Shown here: positions 19,301 to 27,671 of the stretch, piece by piece
How positions within the stretch are numbered: the stretch's first letter is position 1
Layout: each line of letters opens with the position of its first letter
Source of the DNA: a virus
DNA length: 64,000 nt
Virus record (IMG/VR): IMGVR_UViG_3300046007_008377
Coordinates: 1-64,000 of that record
Reading direction: 5' to 3' (one strand)
Notes under the pieces: model-generated
Databases searched by the model: none
Told to the model about the DNA's origin: nothing
The model's input: only the letters and a program-made list of their open reading frames with translations
Program-made: the position numbers and the translations under genes

Positions 19301-22300
19301 ATAAATTTCAATCTAATGAAGTTGATGTAGTTTTAGGAACTGCAAAATCCGCATCTACAGGAATTGACTTAGACGATCAAAACGGAAATGCTCCAAGAGT
19401 GTTATTTATGGTTACACCTAACTACTCAGGAAATGTATTTCAACAAATATTAGGACGTGTATCACGAAGAAACACAAAATCACCTGCTCAAATAAGATTG
19501 TTGTTTAACGAAAGCAATATTGACGCAAGAAGAAAGCAAATTGTAAACGGTAAATTACAAACATTAAAGGCTATTCAAGAAGGTGTTATTGACGATGAAA
19601 TAGAAATTGACATTCAAGAAGCTCCTGCGCCTTCTGCTGAAGTAACTGTTAATTTAGAAGGCATAACTCTTGAAGACATTTCTGAAAAAGCATTTGCGGT
19701 AAAAGGAGATAATACAAAATTTATAAAAGACGATATTAAAGCTCTTGGAGGCAGATATAATCCTAAATACGGTTGGATTTTTCCCAAGTCTAGAAAAGCA
19801 GAAGTTCAAGAAATGCTTAATAAACTTTCTGATAAAAACCAACCAAGCGAAGAGGCTAAAAAACTTTCAGATAAAGTTAGAAATCTTAAAATTGATTTAG
19901 GGAAAATGGGAGAAGGTGGCTTACAAAGCAATCCATTAGGTCTTCCAGTTGGTATTTGGAACGTTTCCATGGATATTATTGCTACTTCTATTGACGCAGG
20001 AATGGAAATTGGCGAAGCGATAAAAAAAGCCATTGCTTATATTGAAAAAAACAACAAAGGAGTTTTTGATAAAATAAAATTTGCAAACGTCATTAATAAT
20101 TCTTTAGCAAATAATAACATTATTTTAAACGAAACTACAAGTCTTGATTTAAAACAAAAAAAAATACGAGGACGTTTTTTAAATGAAGCACAAGCAAATA
20201 AATTACAAAAAGAAATAGAAAGTAAATACGTTACAGACAAGCCTATTGAACTTTTTTCAAAAGAAAAAGATGATATTAGAATGGCTCTGTTTAATTATGA
20301 AAATCCTATAGCTGAAAAAAATTCTAATGGAGTTAACCTAAGAATTGCTACAGGATTAATAAGAACAAACGAAGAAGGTGTTAGAGAAAAAACATATTTA
20401 CTTTATGCCGACGGAAAAATTGTCGGAGAGTTTTATTCTGTAGATGATGTAAAAAAAGTTATAAAGTTAATAGAAGATAATTTAGTTAAAGAAATTCCTG
20501 AGTTTAACAGTCAACAAATCAAAGATAATGTAAACGCCGAAGTTGACAGAATTGCTCAAAAAGTAAAAGACCTTCTTCCTGGAATAAAAGACCCTGATTT
20601 AAAACTTCAAGGACTTTCTCAAGACGATTTAATTGATTTAGTGGCTAATGCTGTAAAAGCGTTGATTAGCAAAGGAATTGATATAAATGACGCAATTCAA
20701 CAAGTAGTAGCATCTATAAAAGAAAGATTTAATGTAGATGTTGACCAAGACCTTGTAAAAGCAAAATTAAATATTACTAATATTCCTCAAGATTTTGAAC
20801 GCGAACAAGGTAGAAAATCTGTTGCGGGCAGAATGGCTTCTGGGAATAGCGCCATAATTAAAAGAGCAATCGCCAACAATTCTCTTGATTACGAAATTGA
20901 AAATCAAAAAGAAGCTAAGGAAAAGGCAGATGCGTTTGTAGATGAAGTAGGTTTTAATAATGCTTTAATTGCTGTTAGAGACGGATTAGTTGACGGAGGA
21001 CAAGGTGCTTTTATTTACGCAAGAGCAATTGAAATATTAGAGCAAGAAATAAACACTTTAAAAGGCGAAGACAAGCTTGATGCGGTTGCCGATTATATGA
21101 AATTACTCGATGAAATAGCTGTTGAATTAGACCTTCGTTCAAGAAAATACGGTCAATTTATTTCTGCATTAGCTAATATTTATTATTCATCTAAAGGTCG
21201 TTATAATCTTACCAAAATGGTTAAAGATTACAAGGCAGAAAATAAAGGCGTGATTAGCAAAGAAGTCCTAGAAAAACTTAAAAACGTAGAGGAAAAACTT
21301 AAAGAAAGCGAAGCTAAATTAGCCGAATTAGAAACTAAAAAACGTATTGAAGAAGAAAACGAAGCGTTTAATAATATTCTTGAATCAGTTGCTCGCAGAA
21401 AAGCAATTAACACAAACGCTAAGATAACCGACAAACAAAAATTAAAAGCGTTTGCTGACAAACTTCGTTCTTTTAAAATTTCAAATTTAGGCGGAACTAA
21501 TGTAGCAACTCCATATAGCGTTGTTTACGATTTAGCAATTGAAGCGGCAGCACAAGCACTTGAATTAACAGGAGCCGTTTCTGACGCCATAAAAGCAGGT
21601 GTTGAATCTATTCGAAAGGCTAATTTGTCAAAAGACGAACAGCAACAAGCCCTATCTGATTTGTTTGATTTATTTGATGATTCTGACGTTACTGAAAACA
21701 CAAGTCAAAAAGGAATGATGTCGGTTAACGATGAAGGTATGTTACGTATTCCTCATTCGTTAATTAGAGAAAAAGTAGAAAACGGAATTGACAATATTGA
21801 AGATTTGGTTTCTGAATTAATGGCAGACGTAAAAGAATTGTTTCCTGATTCAGACTTTACAGAAAGACAAGTTCGAGATGCTGTTACTGGTTATGGTAAA
21901 ATTTCAAACCCTACTTCTGATGAAATAGAAAATCAAATTTCCATAATAAAATCAATTGGAAAAATTGCTTCTGGAATAGAAGATGCCAATAAAGGACAAA
22001 GACCATTGCGCTCAGGACAACAACGTAGAGAACCTACTATGAAAGAGCGTACTGAAATGAAGAAATTAAAGGCGCTGTTAAGAGATTTACCTTTAGCTGA
22101 TGCTGATATTACAAAAGCATATAAAACTGCCTTAGACGCTATTAAAAAACGTTTGTCAAATGAAATTGAAGAATTAGACGAGCAAATTGCTAAAGGAGAA
22201 AAAAGAAAAGGAGAAAAAAGCGTAATTGAGTACGATCAGGAAGCAAAAGACTTAAAAGCAATTCGTGATTCTAAAAAAGCAGAACTTGACGAACTTGTTG

Positions 22301-24489
22301 GTAAGCCAGAATTGACCGACCAACAAAAAATTGATCGCGCAGAAAAACTTCTTCAAAAAAGGTTAGATGATTTACAGCAAAAAATAGATAGTAACGAAAT
22401 TGATTATGCTAAAAAGCCTGAGCCTGTAACTTCTGCCAATTTAGAAGATATGCGTAAATTGAAAAAAGAGTTAGATGCTCAAATTCAAAAAATGCGAGAG
22501 GACGCAGGAATGGCCGAGGCAAGGTTAATTGAATCTGCAAAACGTAACGCTTCTAAAAGACTGGCTACTTTAAAAGAGCGAATTGCTAACAAAGATTTTA
22601 GTCCAAAGAAAAGAAAACCTACACCAACCGATGTAGAACTTAATAAAATAAGAGCTGAAATTGCAGAACAAAAAGAAATTTTTGATAAAGAAGTTTACAA
22701 ATTAGAACTAAAAAACAGAAGGATAGAGCAAAAAGCATTTGATGTTTTAAAAGATATTTTATCTGTTCCTAAAATTCTAAGTTTTACCGTTGACTTAAGT
22801 TTTGTTGGTATTCAGAACGTTACTCAAATTTACAAAATGAGTGCAAATTCGTTAATTAATTTAGCGAAAACAGGTAGGCTAAAAGGAACGTTTAGAGAGG
22901 CAATGGCAAAAACATTTAAAGCAATGGCTAGTCCTAGCTTTGAACAAAAATACATGCAGGCGGTAAAAGCAAATCCAAACTATCAATTATGGAAAGATTC
23001 TAAATTAGGAATTGTAGAATCTCACTATAAAGAATCTGCTAAGGCCGAAGTTTTTCAAAACAATTTAGTAACTACATTGTTTGATATTTTAGGAAACTAT
23101 GTAGCTTCAAAAGGATTTGATAAAACAGGAGACATTATCAAAAACTACATAAACGTTATTAGTATTTTTGAAAGAGGTCAAACGGTTTTTGAAAATCAAA
23201 TGAGAATTAATCGTTTTCAAGAAGGTGCTGATTTACTAAAAGCGCAAGGATTTAATCCTATTGACGATATTAAAGAGTATAAAAAAGTTGCTGCTGCGGT
23301 AAACACATTGACAGGTAGAGCTAATACAGGAAGTAAGTTTGCTGCCGCGGCAAGAGAAGCAAACGGAACATTATTTTCGTCATTTTCAAACTGGGCGGCA
23401 GGGGTAAATCAATTGAATCCATATTGGTATTACACACTTACTCCAACTGCAAGAAAAATGGCATTAACCGATGTTGCGCATCATATTGTAGGGGCAGGTT
23501 CATTACTTAGTATGGCTGCGATATACGCTTTAGGACAAGACGATGATGATGAAAATAAAGTTACTGTAGAAACAGATCCTACAAGTTCTGATTTTGCGTT
23601 AATTAAAGTAGGTAATTTACGAATTGACCCATGGGCAGGTAAGAAAACTACAGTAGTTGCTTTTGCTAGATTAAGATATGCTGAAAAAAAAGACAAATAC
23701 GGCAATTTCAAAAAATACGGATTTGAATATGAAGATGAAGATTGGATTGATTTACCATTAGAATATGTCGGAAACAAAATTGCTCCAGGTCCAAGATTTG
23801 CTATTGACCGTTTCTTTAAAACTAAAAAAGTAGAGTATCAAGGAAAATCATTTAGAGAAGATAAATATGGTGTGGACTTCAAAGAATCTAAATACCTAGT
23901 TCCACTTATTTTTGAAAACTTTAGAGAAGTAAACGAAGAGCAGCCTAGTTTATTTGGAAAAGCAACAATGGCTTTATCTTGGACAGGGATAATCAACACA
24001 AATGTATATGGCGGAATGAAAGAAGGCTTTAAAGATATGCCTGATGATTTGATTGAAAAAGAATACAAGGTAAAAATTCAAAAAATAAAAGACGATGAAA
24101 AAAAATTAGAATTTAACGTCGATAAAATGACTAAGGAGTACGTTGAGAAGAAAATCAACAAATTTCAAATTATGCAAAAAGTAGATTCTTTAGCAGAAGG
24201 AGATCCTGAGTTATTTAATAAAACAATGAAATCTATAATACAAAAAGTAAATAAAGAAGAATTAAAAACTTTGGTTACTGATCCGTTTTACTTAGGACTA
24301 AAAAAAGAAAAAAATCCAAAAATTCAAGCAATTCTTTTCTATAGTAAATTTAAAGATGATAAAGGAATGTCTGACAAAGACAAAAAGGAAAGAGATAAAA
24401 ATTTACGATACGTAGAATTTGATTTAAGTCCTGAATTTATTAGGGCATATCAAGAATTAAAAAACACTAAAAAGAAACCCATCAATTAA
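16333..24489 (+). CDS. giant polyvalent protein with Strawberry-notch-like SF2 helicase
   Basis: A 2718-aa multidomain protein. Around residue 667 it has a Walker A (DGTGVGKT) of the Strawberry-notch type, then DEAH near 743, TATP near 772, and motif VI QILGRVSRRN near 1037. The helicase spans about 620-1080. A small domain at 1115-1165 (AFAVKGDNTKFIKDDIKALG, ending GWIFPKSRK) is often fused in phage polyvalent proteins. Long coiled coils fill 1500-2250. The C-terminus (2310-2460: TLTGRANTGS, FSSFSNWAAGVNQLNPYWYY, DPWAG) resembles large-polyvalent-protein-associated domains. Such proteins are thought to be injected with the DNA to protect it or remodel host complexes (DarB-like role). It is the last gene of the virion operon, and its stop codon lies inside the terminator. 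Confidence 0.8.
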   Translation: MAVPCIEYKGKKYSYAEFATLLHDGELANLVNDGVLKGFEDIPSELKIVRDEAVPARNTPANENVQPRVEPLGKVRNVEQQNAPKENVQPANDVRASEVTNEVTLDDIQNFINETYLNDEKGSPTAKADQGAIEDSNEKNRAIPIVEKGKKQVKVTKEGKVSMQGRKSLAKRQFKGDRKTASEIDPTDATSLALQYFVNGGKVASDYFAKKSERQARTNGLNGIASKEAKTAKGRKATIDEIAHDIWESAENEKLNIDSRDIKNAVEDVVNGNLTVQNVVDSLLKSYNVEKEDLADYERKYAEAFQEYQEEEQDYSEESIKNIESSLDYLSDAEIVELANSQEKSFDDYIKDLESRQVTYDLGPFISEQGTIQPDGYILSEDGELLSPESVRNVKQVNPGVKAVEKLKTPVSKKSPELIEVNKQLKEAQEKEKTAKDALLRKMAKLDNEAIKDNQDLFGKRKSEDANLLFDERVDSNARNKVLEKEKARLNEIREEIKALKETKAKIESGETVSTSEMDFESQKKVNTGNVEINKQIENGNITPKQVDEFVNDDRKAAEIEPIVKAVESKAKSDSKVELKQVVVDVENEIKREPADRRDDGRVQKYSGKSLVQQENKRPGIVVQAESKMPPTKNFVSRNYEIDEVQKQGVNSALSLFENGGKSFLLADGTGVGKTRQILVTAKEYLDKFGGKVLIISENTTILTKNFANDAKALGINMNEFEFGTYNDLRTGKKGKDNYGLVIYDEAHNLKNQESGKAIAAGNIKSKNNMYVTATPMDTIGSAVYFISEVSGVTEEEAYSMLGLNVKKEKDTLTGQEVKIVTLQEGVAPADIKRNIVKIREEIISKGAMLRREYPFYGEFVEDKISLTEEQAEEQDEIESNWDDRIEAESVNDDGRVNFRKKMNLSGQKSGELSRWSESTKIKYTFKEVVKAIKEGKKVVVIAEGVNETTITAIDKVVPGFLSELSKMLKAEGYKVAEIFGKSDKGEANDKFQSNEVDVVLGTAKSASTGIDLDDQNGNAPRVLFMVTPNYSGNVFQQILGRVSRRNTKSPAQIRLLFNESNIDARRKQIVNGKLQTLKAIQEGVIDDEIEIDIQEAPAPSAEVTVNLEGITLEDISEKAFAVKGDNTKFIKDDIKALGGRYNPKYGWIFPKSRKAEVQEMLNKLSDKNQPSEEAKKLSDKVRNLKIDLGKMGEGGLQSNPLGLPVGIWNVSMDIIATSIDAGMEIGEAIKKAIAYIEKNNKGVFDKIKFANVINNSLANNNIILNETTSLDLKQKKIRGRFLNEAQANKLQKEIESKYVTDKPIELFSKEKDDIRMALFNYENPIAEKNSNGVNLRIATGLIRTNEEGVREKTYLLYADGKIVGEFYSVDDVKKVIKLIEDNLVKEIPEFNSQQIKDNVNAEVDRIAQKVKDLLPGIKDPDLKLQGLSQDDLIDLVANAVKALISKGIDINDAIQQVVASIKERFNVDVDQDLVKAKLNITNIPQDFEREQGRKSVAGRMASGNSAIIKRAIANNSLDYEIENQKEAKEKADAFVDEVGFNNALIAVRDGLVDGGQGAFIYARAIEILEQEINTLKGEDKLDAVADYMKLLDEIAVELDLRSRKYGQFISALANIYYSSKGRYNLTKMVKDYKAENKGVISKEVLEKLKNVEEKLKESEAKLAELETKKRIEEENEAFNNILESVARRKAINTNAKITDKQKLKAFADKLRSFKISNLGGTNVATPYSVVYDLAIEAAAQALELTGAVSDAIKAGVESIRKANLSKDEQQQALSDLFDLFDDSDVTENTSQKGMMSVNDEGMLRIPHSLIREKVENGIDNIEDLVSELMADVKELFPDSDFTERQVRDAVTGYGKISNPTSDEIENQISIIKSIGKIASGIEDANKGQRPLRSGQQRREPTMKERTEMKKLKALLRDLPLADADITKAYKTALDAIKKRLSNEIEELDEQIAKGEKRKGEKSVIEYDQEAKDLKAIRDSKKAELDELVGKPELTDQQKIDRAEKLLQKRLDDLQQKIDSNEIDYAKKPEPVTSANLEDMRKLKKELDAQIQKMREDAGMAEARLIESAKRNASKRLATLKERIANKDFSPKKRKPTPTDVELNKIRAEIAEQKEIFDKEVYKLELKNRRIEQKAFDVLKDILSVPKILSFTVDLSFVGIQNVTQIYKMSANSLINLAKTGRLKGTFREAMAKTFKAMASPSFEQKYMQAVKANPNYQLWKDSKLGIVESHYKESAKAEVFQNNLVTTLFDILGNYVASKGFDKTGDIIKNYINVISIFERGQTVFENQMRINRFQEGADLLKAQGFNPIDDIKEYKKVAAAVNTLTGRANTGSKFAAAAREANGTLFSSFSNWAAGVNQLNPYWYYTLTPTARKMALTDVAHHIVGAGSLLSMAAIYALGQDDDDENKVTVETDPTSSDFALIKVGNLRIDPWAGKKTTVVAFARLRYAEKKDKYGNFKKYGFEYEDEDWIDLPLEYVGNKIAPGPRFAIDRFFKTKKVEYQGKSFREDKYGVDFKESKYLVPLIFENFREVNEEQPSLFGKATMALSWTGIINTNVYGGMKEGFKDMPDDLIEKEYKVKIQKIKDDEKKLEFNVDKMTKEYVEKKINKFQIMQKVDSLAEGDPELFNKTMKSIIQKVNKEELKTLVTDPFYLGLKKEKNPKIQAILFYSKFKDDKGMSDKDKKERDKNLRYVEFDLSPEFIRAYQELKNTKKKPIN

Positions 24490-24503
24490 GATGGGTTTTT
24501 TGT
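24475..24503. terminator. bidirectional terminator between convergent operons
   Basis: Stem AAACCCATC/GATGGGTTT with loop AATTAA, A's on the left and T's on the right, so it works on both strands. The stop codons of both converging genes lie within it. Confidence 0.9.
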
Positions 24504-24800
24504 TTTATAGTTTTTATTTAATTTCTTGTAAAGTAAAATAGCTTTATCTTTTTCTTCAGCAGGAAGTTTATGCACGGCGTAAGAATATGAATTGGCAAAT
24601 TTATTAGTTTTTTTATCTAAAACTCTATTTAATTTCAATCCATGCTCGTTGTTTAATTCGCTAATTCTAGTTCGAAAAGACGCTAAATAAGCAAAATCAA
24701 ATAGCGACACATACCCTTGAAGTATTAAAGTCAATAAAATTTCTTCTGTGTTTGTTGTAGGGTATTCATAACCCTCAAATAATTCAATTTGTGTTCCCAT
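24486..24800 (-). CDS. hypothetical winged-helix-like protein
   Basis: A 104-aa protein. Residues 17-60 (NTEEILLTLILQGYVSLFDFAY, then SFRTRISELNNEHGL) have the pattern of a small winged-helix domain that starts with a helix and a recognition helix containing RISELN. This is the helix-turn-helix layout of proteins that end Bacteroidetes phage recombination operons. It is the last gene of the 32.2-24.5 kb minus-strand cluster. A DNA-binding role is likely; the specific function is unknown. Confidence 0.5.
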   Translation of the reverse strand: MGTQIELFEGYEYPTTNTEEILLTLILQGYVSLFDFAYLASFRTRISELNNEHGLKLNRVLDKKTNKFANSYSYAVHKLPAEEKDKAILLYKKLNKNYKTKNPS

Positions 24801-24817
24801 TTTTATTTAGATTTAGA

Positions 24818-25477
24818 TTAATATTCAAATACACAATATTCTTCTTCGTAAATAGCTAATTCTAAATTGATTTGATTACGAAGTTCGATGCGTTGTTTTA
24901 GATTATATGTTTTGTCTACTGATTTTAACTTAGAAACAATTTTACGCGCTTTTAGCGTTAGTTCGTGGTAATCCTCATTAGTATATGGTAATTTAGGAGT
25001 TCGTCGCAATTCGCTAATAAAATCCATGTAATTCTGACCATATTCTTTTACTAATCCTTCGCGAAGTAAACCGTCTTCGTTTTGAAAGTGATTTGATTGT
25101 GCCGACTGCCGGTGTATATTATGGCAATTGTACCGGATTGTTTGATTACTTCCTCTAGAAAATATATGTCCTGCATGTACTTGGTTTGAATAAATTCCTT
25201 TTGCTAGACATGGCAGGTCTTGGTCAATTAGCCGAACTATAAAATTTACTTCATTCTGGAGTTCGTTTTTCCAATTCGTAATAGCATCTCGAAGTTTCTT
25301 TTTTTCTTCAATAGACTTTTTACGATCTTCTTTCTTCTTAACAATCTTGTTTTTTTCTACAATTTTCATAGCGTAAGAAACCTTACAATCATACTTGTCG
25401 CAAGTTGGCTCCAAAGAACTTCTTTTAGGAGTAAACCTTTCTTGACAAATTTTACACTTTTTAGTTATCGATTTCAT
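24818..25477 (-). CDS. ninG: NinG/Rap-like recombination nuclease
   Basis: A 219-aa protein. The N-terminal zinc knuckle is CKICQERFTPKRSS with a second Cys pair (CDKYDCKVSYAMK, residues 26-38). A charged coiled-coil linker follows. The core has HAGHIFSRGSNQ, NCHNIHRQSAQSNH and DGLLREGLVKEYG, all hallmarks of the lambda NinG (Rap) family, an HNH-like Holliday-junction endonuclease that promotes recombination. It belongs with RecT and the exonuclease in the same strand block. It overlaps the preceding 56-aa gene by 17 bp. Confidence 0.85.
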   Translation of the reverse strand: MKSITKKCKICQERFTPKRSSLEPTCDKYDCKVSYAMKIVEKNKIVKKKEDRKKSIEEKKKLRDAITNWKNELQNEVNFIVRLIDQDLPCLAKGIYSNQVHAGHIFSRGSNQTIRYNCHNIHRQSAQSNHFQNEDGLLREGLVKEYGQNYMDFISELRRTPKLPYTNEDYHELTLKARKIVSKLKSVDKTYNLKQRIELRNQINLELAIYEEEYCVFEY

Positions 25478-25631
25478 CTCTACTAATTATTTCAACTTTA
25501 AAAACAAAACTTCTACGTTTCTTCGCTAATTCTATTGCTTGTTCATCATTTTCTGCATAGACTTCAATATTCTCAAAGTCTTTTTCATCTTTACCATAAC
25601 GAAAGTGTATTGTAATTTTGTGATTTTTCAT
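25461..25631 (-). CDS. small hypothetical protein (56 aa)
   Basis: MKNHKITIHFRYG to the end FKVEIISRDEIDN. A beta-alpha-beta arrangement is likely (strand 4-12, helix 30-40, strand 44-50). Its start overlaps the stop of the upstream membrane peptide by an ATGA, which implies translational coupling. Its end overlaps the start of ninG by 17 bp. Function unknown. Confidence 0.6.
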   Translation of the reverse strand: MKNHKITIHFRYGKDEKDFENIEVYAENDEQAIELAKKRRSFVFKVEIISRDEIDN

Positions 25632-25714
25632 AATTTTTTTTCATCAAAATAAAACTTCATAATCAATATTGCAATTACTACAAATATTCCAAATATTATT
25701 GGCTGCGTTCCCAT
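25628..25714 (-). CDS. tiny membrane peptide (28 aa)
   Basis: Starts MGTQPIIFGIFVVIAILIM and ends in a charged YFDEKKL tail. It is a single predicted transmembrane helix (residues 5-20). The ATGA overlap with the next gene and its place between two conserved genes support that it is real. Function unknown. Confidence 0.5.
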   Translation of the reverse strand: MGTQPIIFGIFVVIAILIMKFYFDEKKL

Positions 25715-25715
25715 G

Positions 25716-25910
25716 TTACTTTTTTAAACAAATTATTTTTCCGTTAATTCCTTGTCTTACGACTATTTTTTTTTCTTTGTGAAGCTCGTTGAGAAGTATT
25801 TTCAATTCGCGAATTGGAAAATGCAAAATATTCACTAAATCAGCAACAGAAATTCCCTGAGAAGTGCTATCGTCTTTTTCTTGTAAAAGTTTTAGTATCT
25901 CTAGCTTCAT
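25716..25910 (-). CDS. small winged-helix DNA-binding protein
   Basis: A 64-aa protein. The layout LEILKLLQEK, then ISVADLVNIL, FPIRELKILLNELHKE and a wing KKIVVRQGINGKII is a complete winged-helix domain. Its start overlaps the end of the 231-aa replication gene. It is likely a transcription or replication regulator of the operon. Confidence 0.65.
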   Translation of the reverse strand: MKLEILKLLQEKDDSTSQGISVADLVNILHFPIRELKILLNELHKEKKIVVRQGINGKIICLKK

Positions 25911-26602
25911 TTTATAATTAATCTTTTACGCTTTAAATAATCCAAATAAGGCTTCATTTTTTCTTTTTGAGACCATTCTAAAATAGTTTGTTCAAGCATC
26001 GCTCTATCCATTGATTTTGCCATTTCATCAATATAATTTTCAGCTTTTATTTTTCTCTCCTGGTCCTCTTTTTGTTTTCTAATTTTGGCGTAATAAATTT
26101 CAACTGCATTATTTTCGTCTTTCAAAGATTCATTTGTTTTTTTATTCTGGCGCTCTACTTCAATGTATTTTTTGTCAAGATATTCTGGAAACCATTTTGC
26201 TAATACATTTTGGCCGTCTAACTTATAATCTTTTCCGTCACCGATAATTCCTTGCCTAACTTGTTTTAACATCAACACGACGTCCTCAATCGTTTCGTAT
26301 GGATATTTTTCTACAATATCTGAAGCTAATAAAGCTGCTTGCTGATCCGTCAATGATTTTCCAACATTAAAATTAGAATTAAATCTTTTTATCAAGTAAC
26401 AAATTGCTGTAATTGTATTTATTTCGCCAACTTCTTTTTCAAGTTTTCTTAAATTGGTTCCGTTAATTGCATTTAACAAACTTAGGTTTTTTTCAAAAAC
26501 AATTAAACCTACCTCATCTTGTGATCCCAAACATCGCATTAACTGCGTTGACTGCTGATTGCTTATGGTCGGCATCTGACTTATCTCTATCTTGTTTTCC
26601 AT
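25907..26602 (-). CDS. replication-associated protein (helicase-loader-like family of Bacteroidetes elements)
   Basis: A 231-aa protein with LTDQQAALLASDIVEKYPYE, then EDVVLMLKQVRQG and LDGQNVLAKWFPEYLDKKY. This arrangement is shared with proteins that follow replication-initiation genes in Bacteroidetes phages and mobile elements. The C-terminal third is charged and helical, ending in a basic KRKRLIIK. It overlaps the upstream DUF6291-like gene by about 90 bp. It has no Walker motifs, so it is not an ATPase loader of the DnaC type. A role in initiation is inferred from the pair. Confidence 0.5.
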   Translation of the reverse strand: MENKIEISQMPTISNQQSTQLMRCLGSQDEVGLIVFEKNLSLLNAINGTNLRKLEKEVGEINTITAICYLIKRFNSNFNVGKSLTDQQAALLASDIVEKYPYETIEDVVLMLKQVRQGIIGDGKDYKLDGQNVLAKWFPEYLDKKYIEVERQNKKTNESLKDENNAVEIYYAKIRKQKEDQERKIKAENYIDEMAKSMDRAMLEQTILEWSQKEKMKPYLDYLKRKRLIIK

Positions 26603-27257
26603 TTGTGCTGTTTTTTAAATTATCTACCCAGTTATGCTTAAAGCTACTCCAACTATTTGAAACCGCTATTTGGAGCATTTCGTTAATATTACAATTTCTG
26701 CTTTCCATTTCGTTTATAAAAGTTTTAAATGCGGTTTCTGTGTTAGATGCTTTTTTATTTTTTCGAACTAAAAGCCAATCGTCAACTAAATTTTCAAAAA
26801 AACCATATTCAATTAATTCTAAACGAAAATTAAATTTTTTTTGTGAAGCAACTATAATATCTTTTTTTGTTTCTTTTTTTAAAAGAATATCATTATCATT
26901 TACATTATCATTTACATTAACACTATCATTAACATTTACATTTACATTTACATTATCAGTAGACGAAATTGAACGCTCGTTAACGCTCGTTGCATTTCGT
27001 TTACGAACTTCAGCGCTCCTTAAACCTGCTTGTTTACGTTGTTCTAATTGAGATTCCCATTTTGATAAATCTCTTTTTAATTGCATTTTAATAGGCTCAA
27101 AAGCAATATTTAAAAGAAGTTCTTCGCTAATTGGATTTTGTTCATTCACAAAAGCGTATATATGCTTAAATAAACGTCCAGCTACATCATCAGGTAGTTG
27201 GTTTACTAAACCTTGACTATCGGAATAAAGTACAAATGATTTTTTATTTTCAAACAT
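26514..27257 (-). CDS. replication-initiation protein, DUF6291-like
   Basis: About 247 aa from the ATG at 27257. The N-terminal domain (SFVLYSDSQGLVNQLPDDVAG, LFKHIYAFVNEQNP, FEPIKMQLKRDLSKWE, QRKQAGLRSAEVRKR) fits DUF6291-type replication proteins. A low-complexity Asn/Val/Asp spacer follows, then a C-terminal DnaD-like helical region. The ATG at 27257 is preferred over the upstream one because the protein then begins exactly at the domain (MFENKKSFVLY) and overlaps the preceding stop by only 8 bp. It is the most likely origin-binding initiator. Confidence 0.65.
   Translation of the reverse strand: MFENKKSFVLYSDSQGLVNQLPDDVAGRLFKHIYAFVNEQNPISEELLLNIAFEPIKMQLKRDLSKWESQLEQRKQAGLRSAEVRKRNATSVNERSISSTDNVNVNVNVNDSVNVNDNVNDNDILLKKETKKDIIVASQKKFNFRLELIEYGFFENLVDDWLLVRKNKKASNTETAFKTFINEMESRNCNINEMLQIAVSNSWSSFKHNWVDNLKNSTNGKQDRDKSDADHKQSAVNAVNAMFGITR
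26890..26958 (-). repeat. hexanucleotide microsatellite encoding Asn-Val/Asn-Asp repeats
   Basis: Imperfect tandem copies of (AATGTA/AATGAT) on the minus strand encode the NVNVN..VNDN spacer of the replication protein. Such a tract is prone to slippage in whole six-base steps, which changes linker length without breaking the frame. Confidence 0.75.
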
Positions 27258-27471
27258 TATTAACCTCGCTTTCTGTAATTTTATTAATTTCAGTTCGAAG
27301 TGTTTTAGCAAATTTAATTGCAGTTGATTTATCTAAATGTACACAAACTCCAGATGTATTTGTTTGCTTTTCGTCTCTACAATAAATAGATATAACTCCA
27401 TTTAATTTATGAACATCAATAAACGTAGAATCGTCGTTACAATCAACAAAAGATAAAAGATATTTTGCCAT
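27250..27471 (-). CDS. hypothetical protein heading the replication cluster
   Basis: A 73-aa protein with beta-type strands (KYLLSFVDC, TFIDVHKLNGVISIYCR) followed by a helix (KSTAIKFAKTLRTEINKI). No family was recognised. It is the first gene after the structured leader at 27514-27596 and overlaps the DUF6291-like gene by 8 bp, so it may be co-translated with it. Confidence 0.6.
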   Translation of the reverse strand: MAKYLLSFVDCNDDSTFIDVHKLNGVISIYCRDEKQTNTSGVCVHLDKSTAIKFAKTLRTEINKITESEVNNV

Positions 27472-27513
27472 AATAATAAAGGTTTTTAAGATACCAGTAA
27501 ACTATTAAAATTG

Positions 27514-27596
27514 AAAATCCGACACAGTCAGCGTATTGTGAGATTTCGCTTTCCGTATCGGATTTTTATAATATTTTAAGGCGTAATAAATCTCAC
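27514..27596 (-). ncRNA. structured 5' leader with interleaved pairing (pseudoknot candidate 1)
   Basis: On the minus strand, four blocks occur in the order A-B-A'-B'. A is GTGAGATTT (27596-27588). B is AAAATCCGATAC (27566-27555). A' is AAATCTCAC (27546-27538). B' is GTGTCGGATTTT (27525-27514). A/A' pair over 9 bp perfectly, and B/B' over 12 bp with one U-G. The blocks interleave, so they form an H-type pseudoknot or two alternative hairpins. The TATATTTG promoter at 27616-27609 puts the transcript start at about 27602, just before A. No coding frame fits. Confidence 0.65.
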
Positions 27597-27608
27597 TAAA
27601 TTACAGAG

Positions 27609-27616
27609 CAAATATA
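27609..27616 (-). promoter_or_regulatory. promoter -7 element (TATATTTG, minus strand)
   Basis: CAAATATA on the plus strand reads TATATTTG on the minus strand. It lies just upstream of the structured leader of the replication genes. Confidence 0.6.
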
Positions 27617-27671
27617 TAAAGAACTTTTAATCTACCAAACAATCATGTAAAAAATTCAATTAATTCTAAAA

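Noticed and set aside
26467-27051. 194-codon plus-strand frame over the replication genes
   Set aside because: Composed of Ser/Thr/Leu/Phe repeats, typical of the antisense of the Asn/Val/Asp-repeat gene; no family features.
27258-27311. Upstream start of the DUF6291-like gene
   Set aside because: It would overlap the preceding gene by 62 bp and give a leader that does not look like the domain start.
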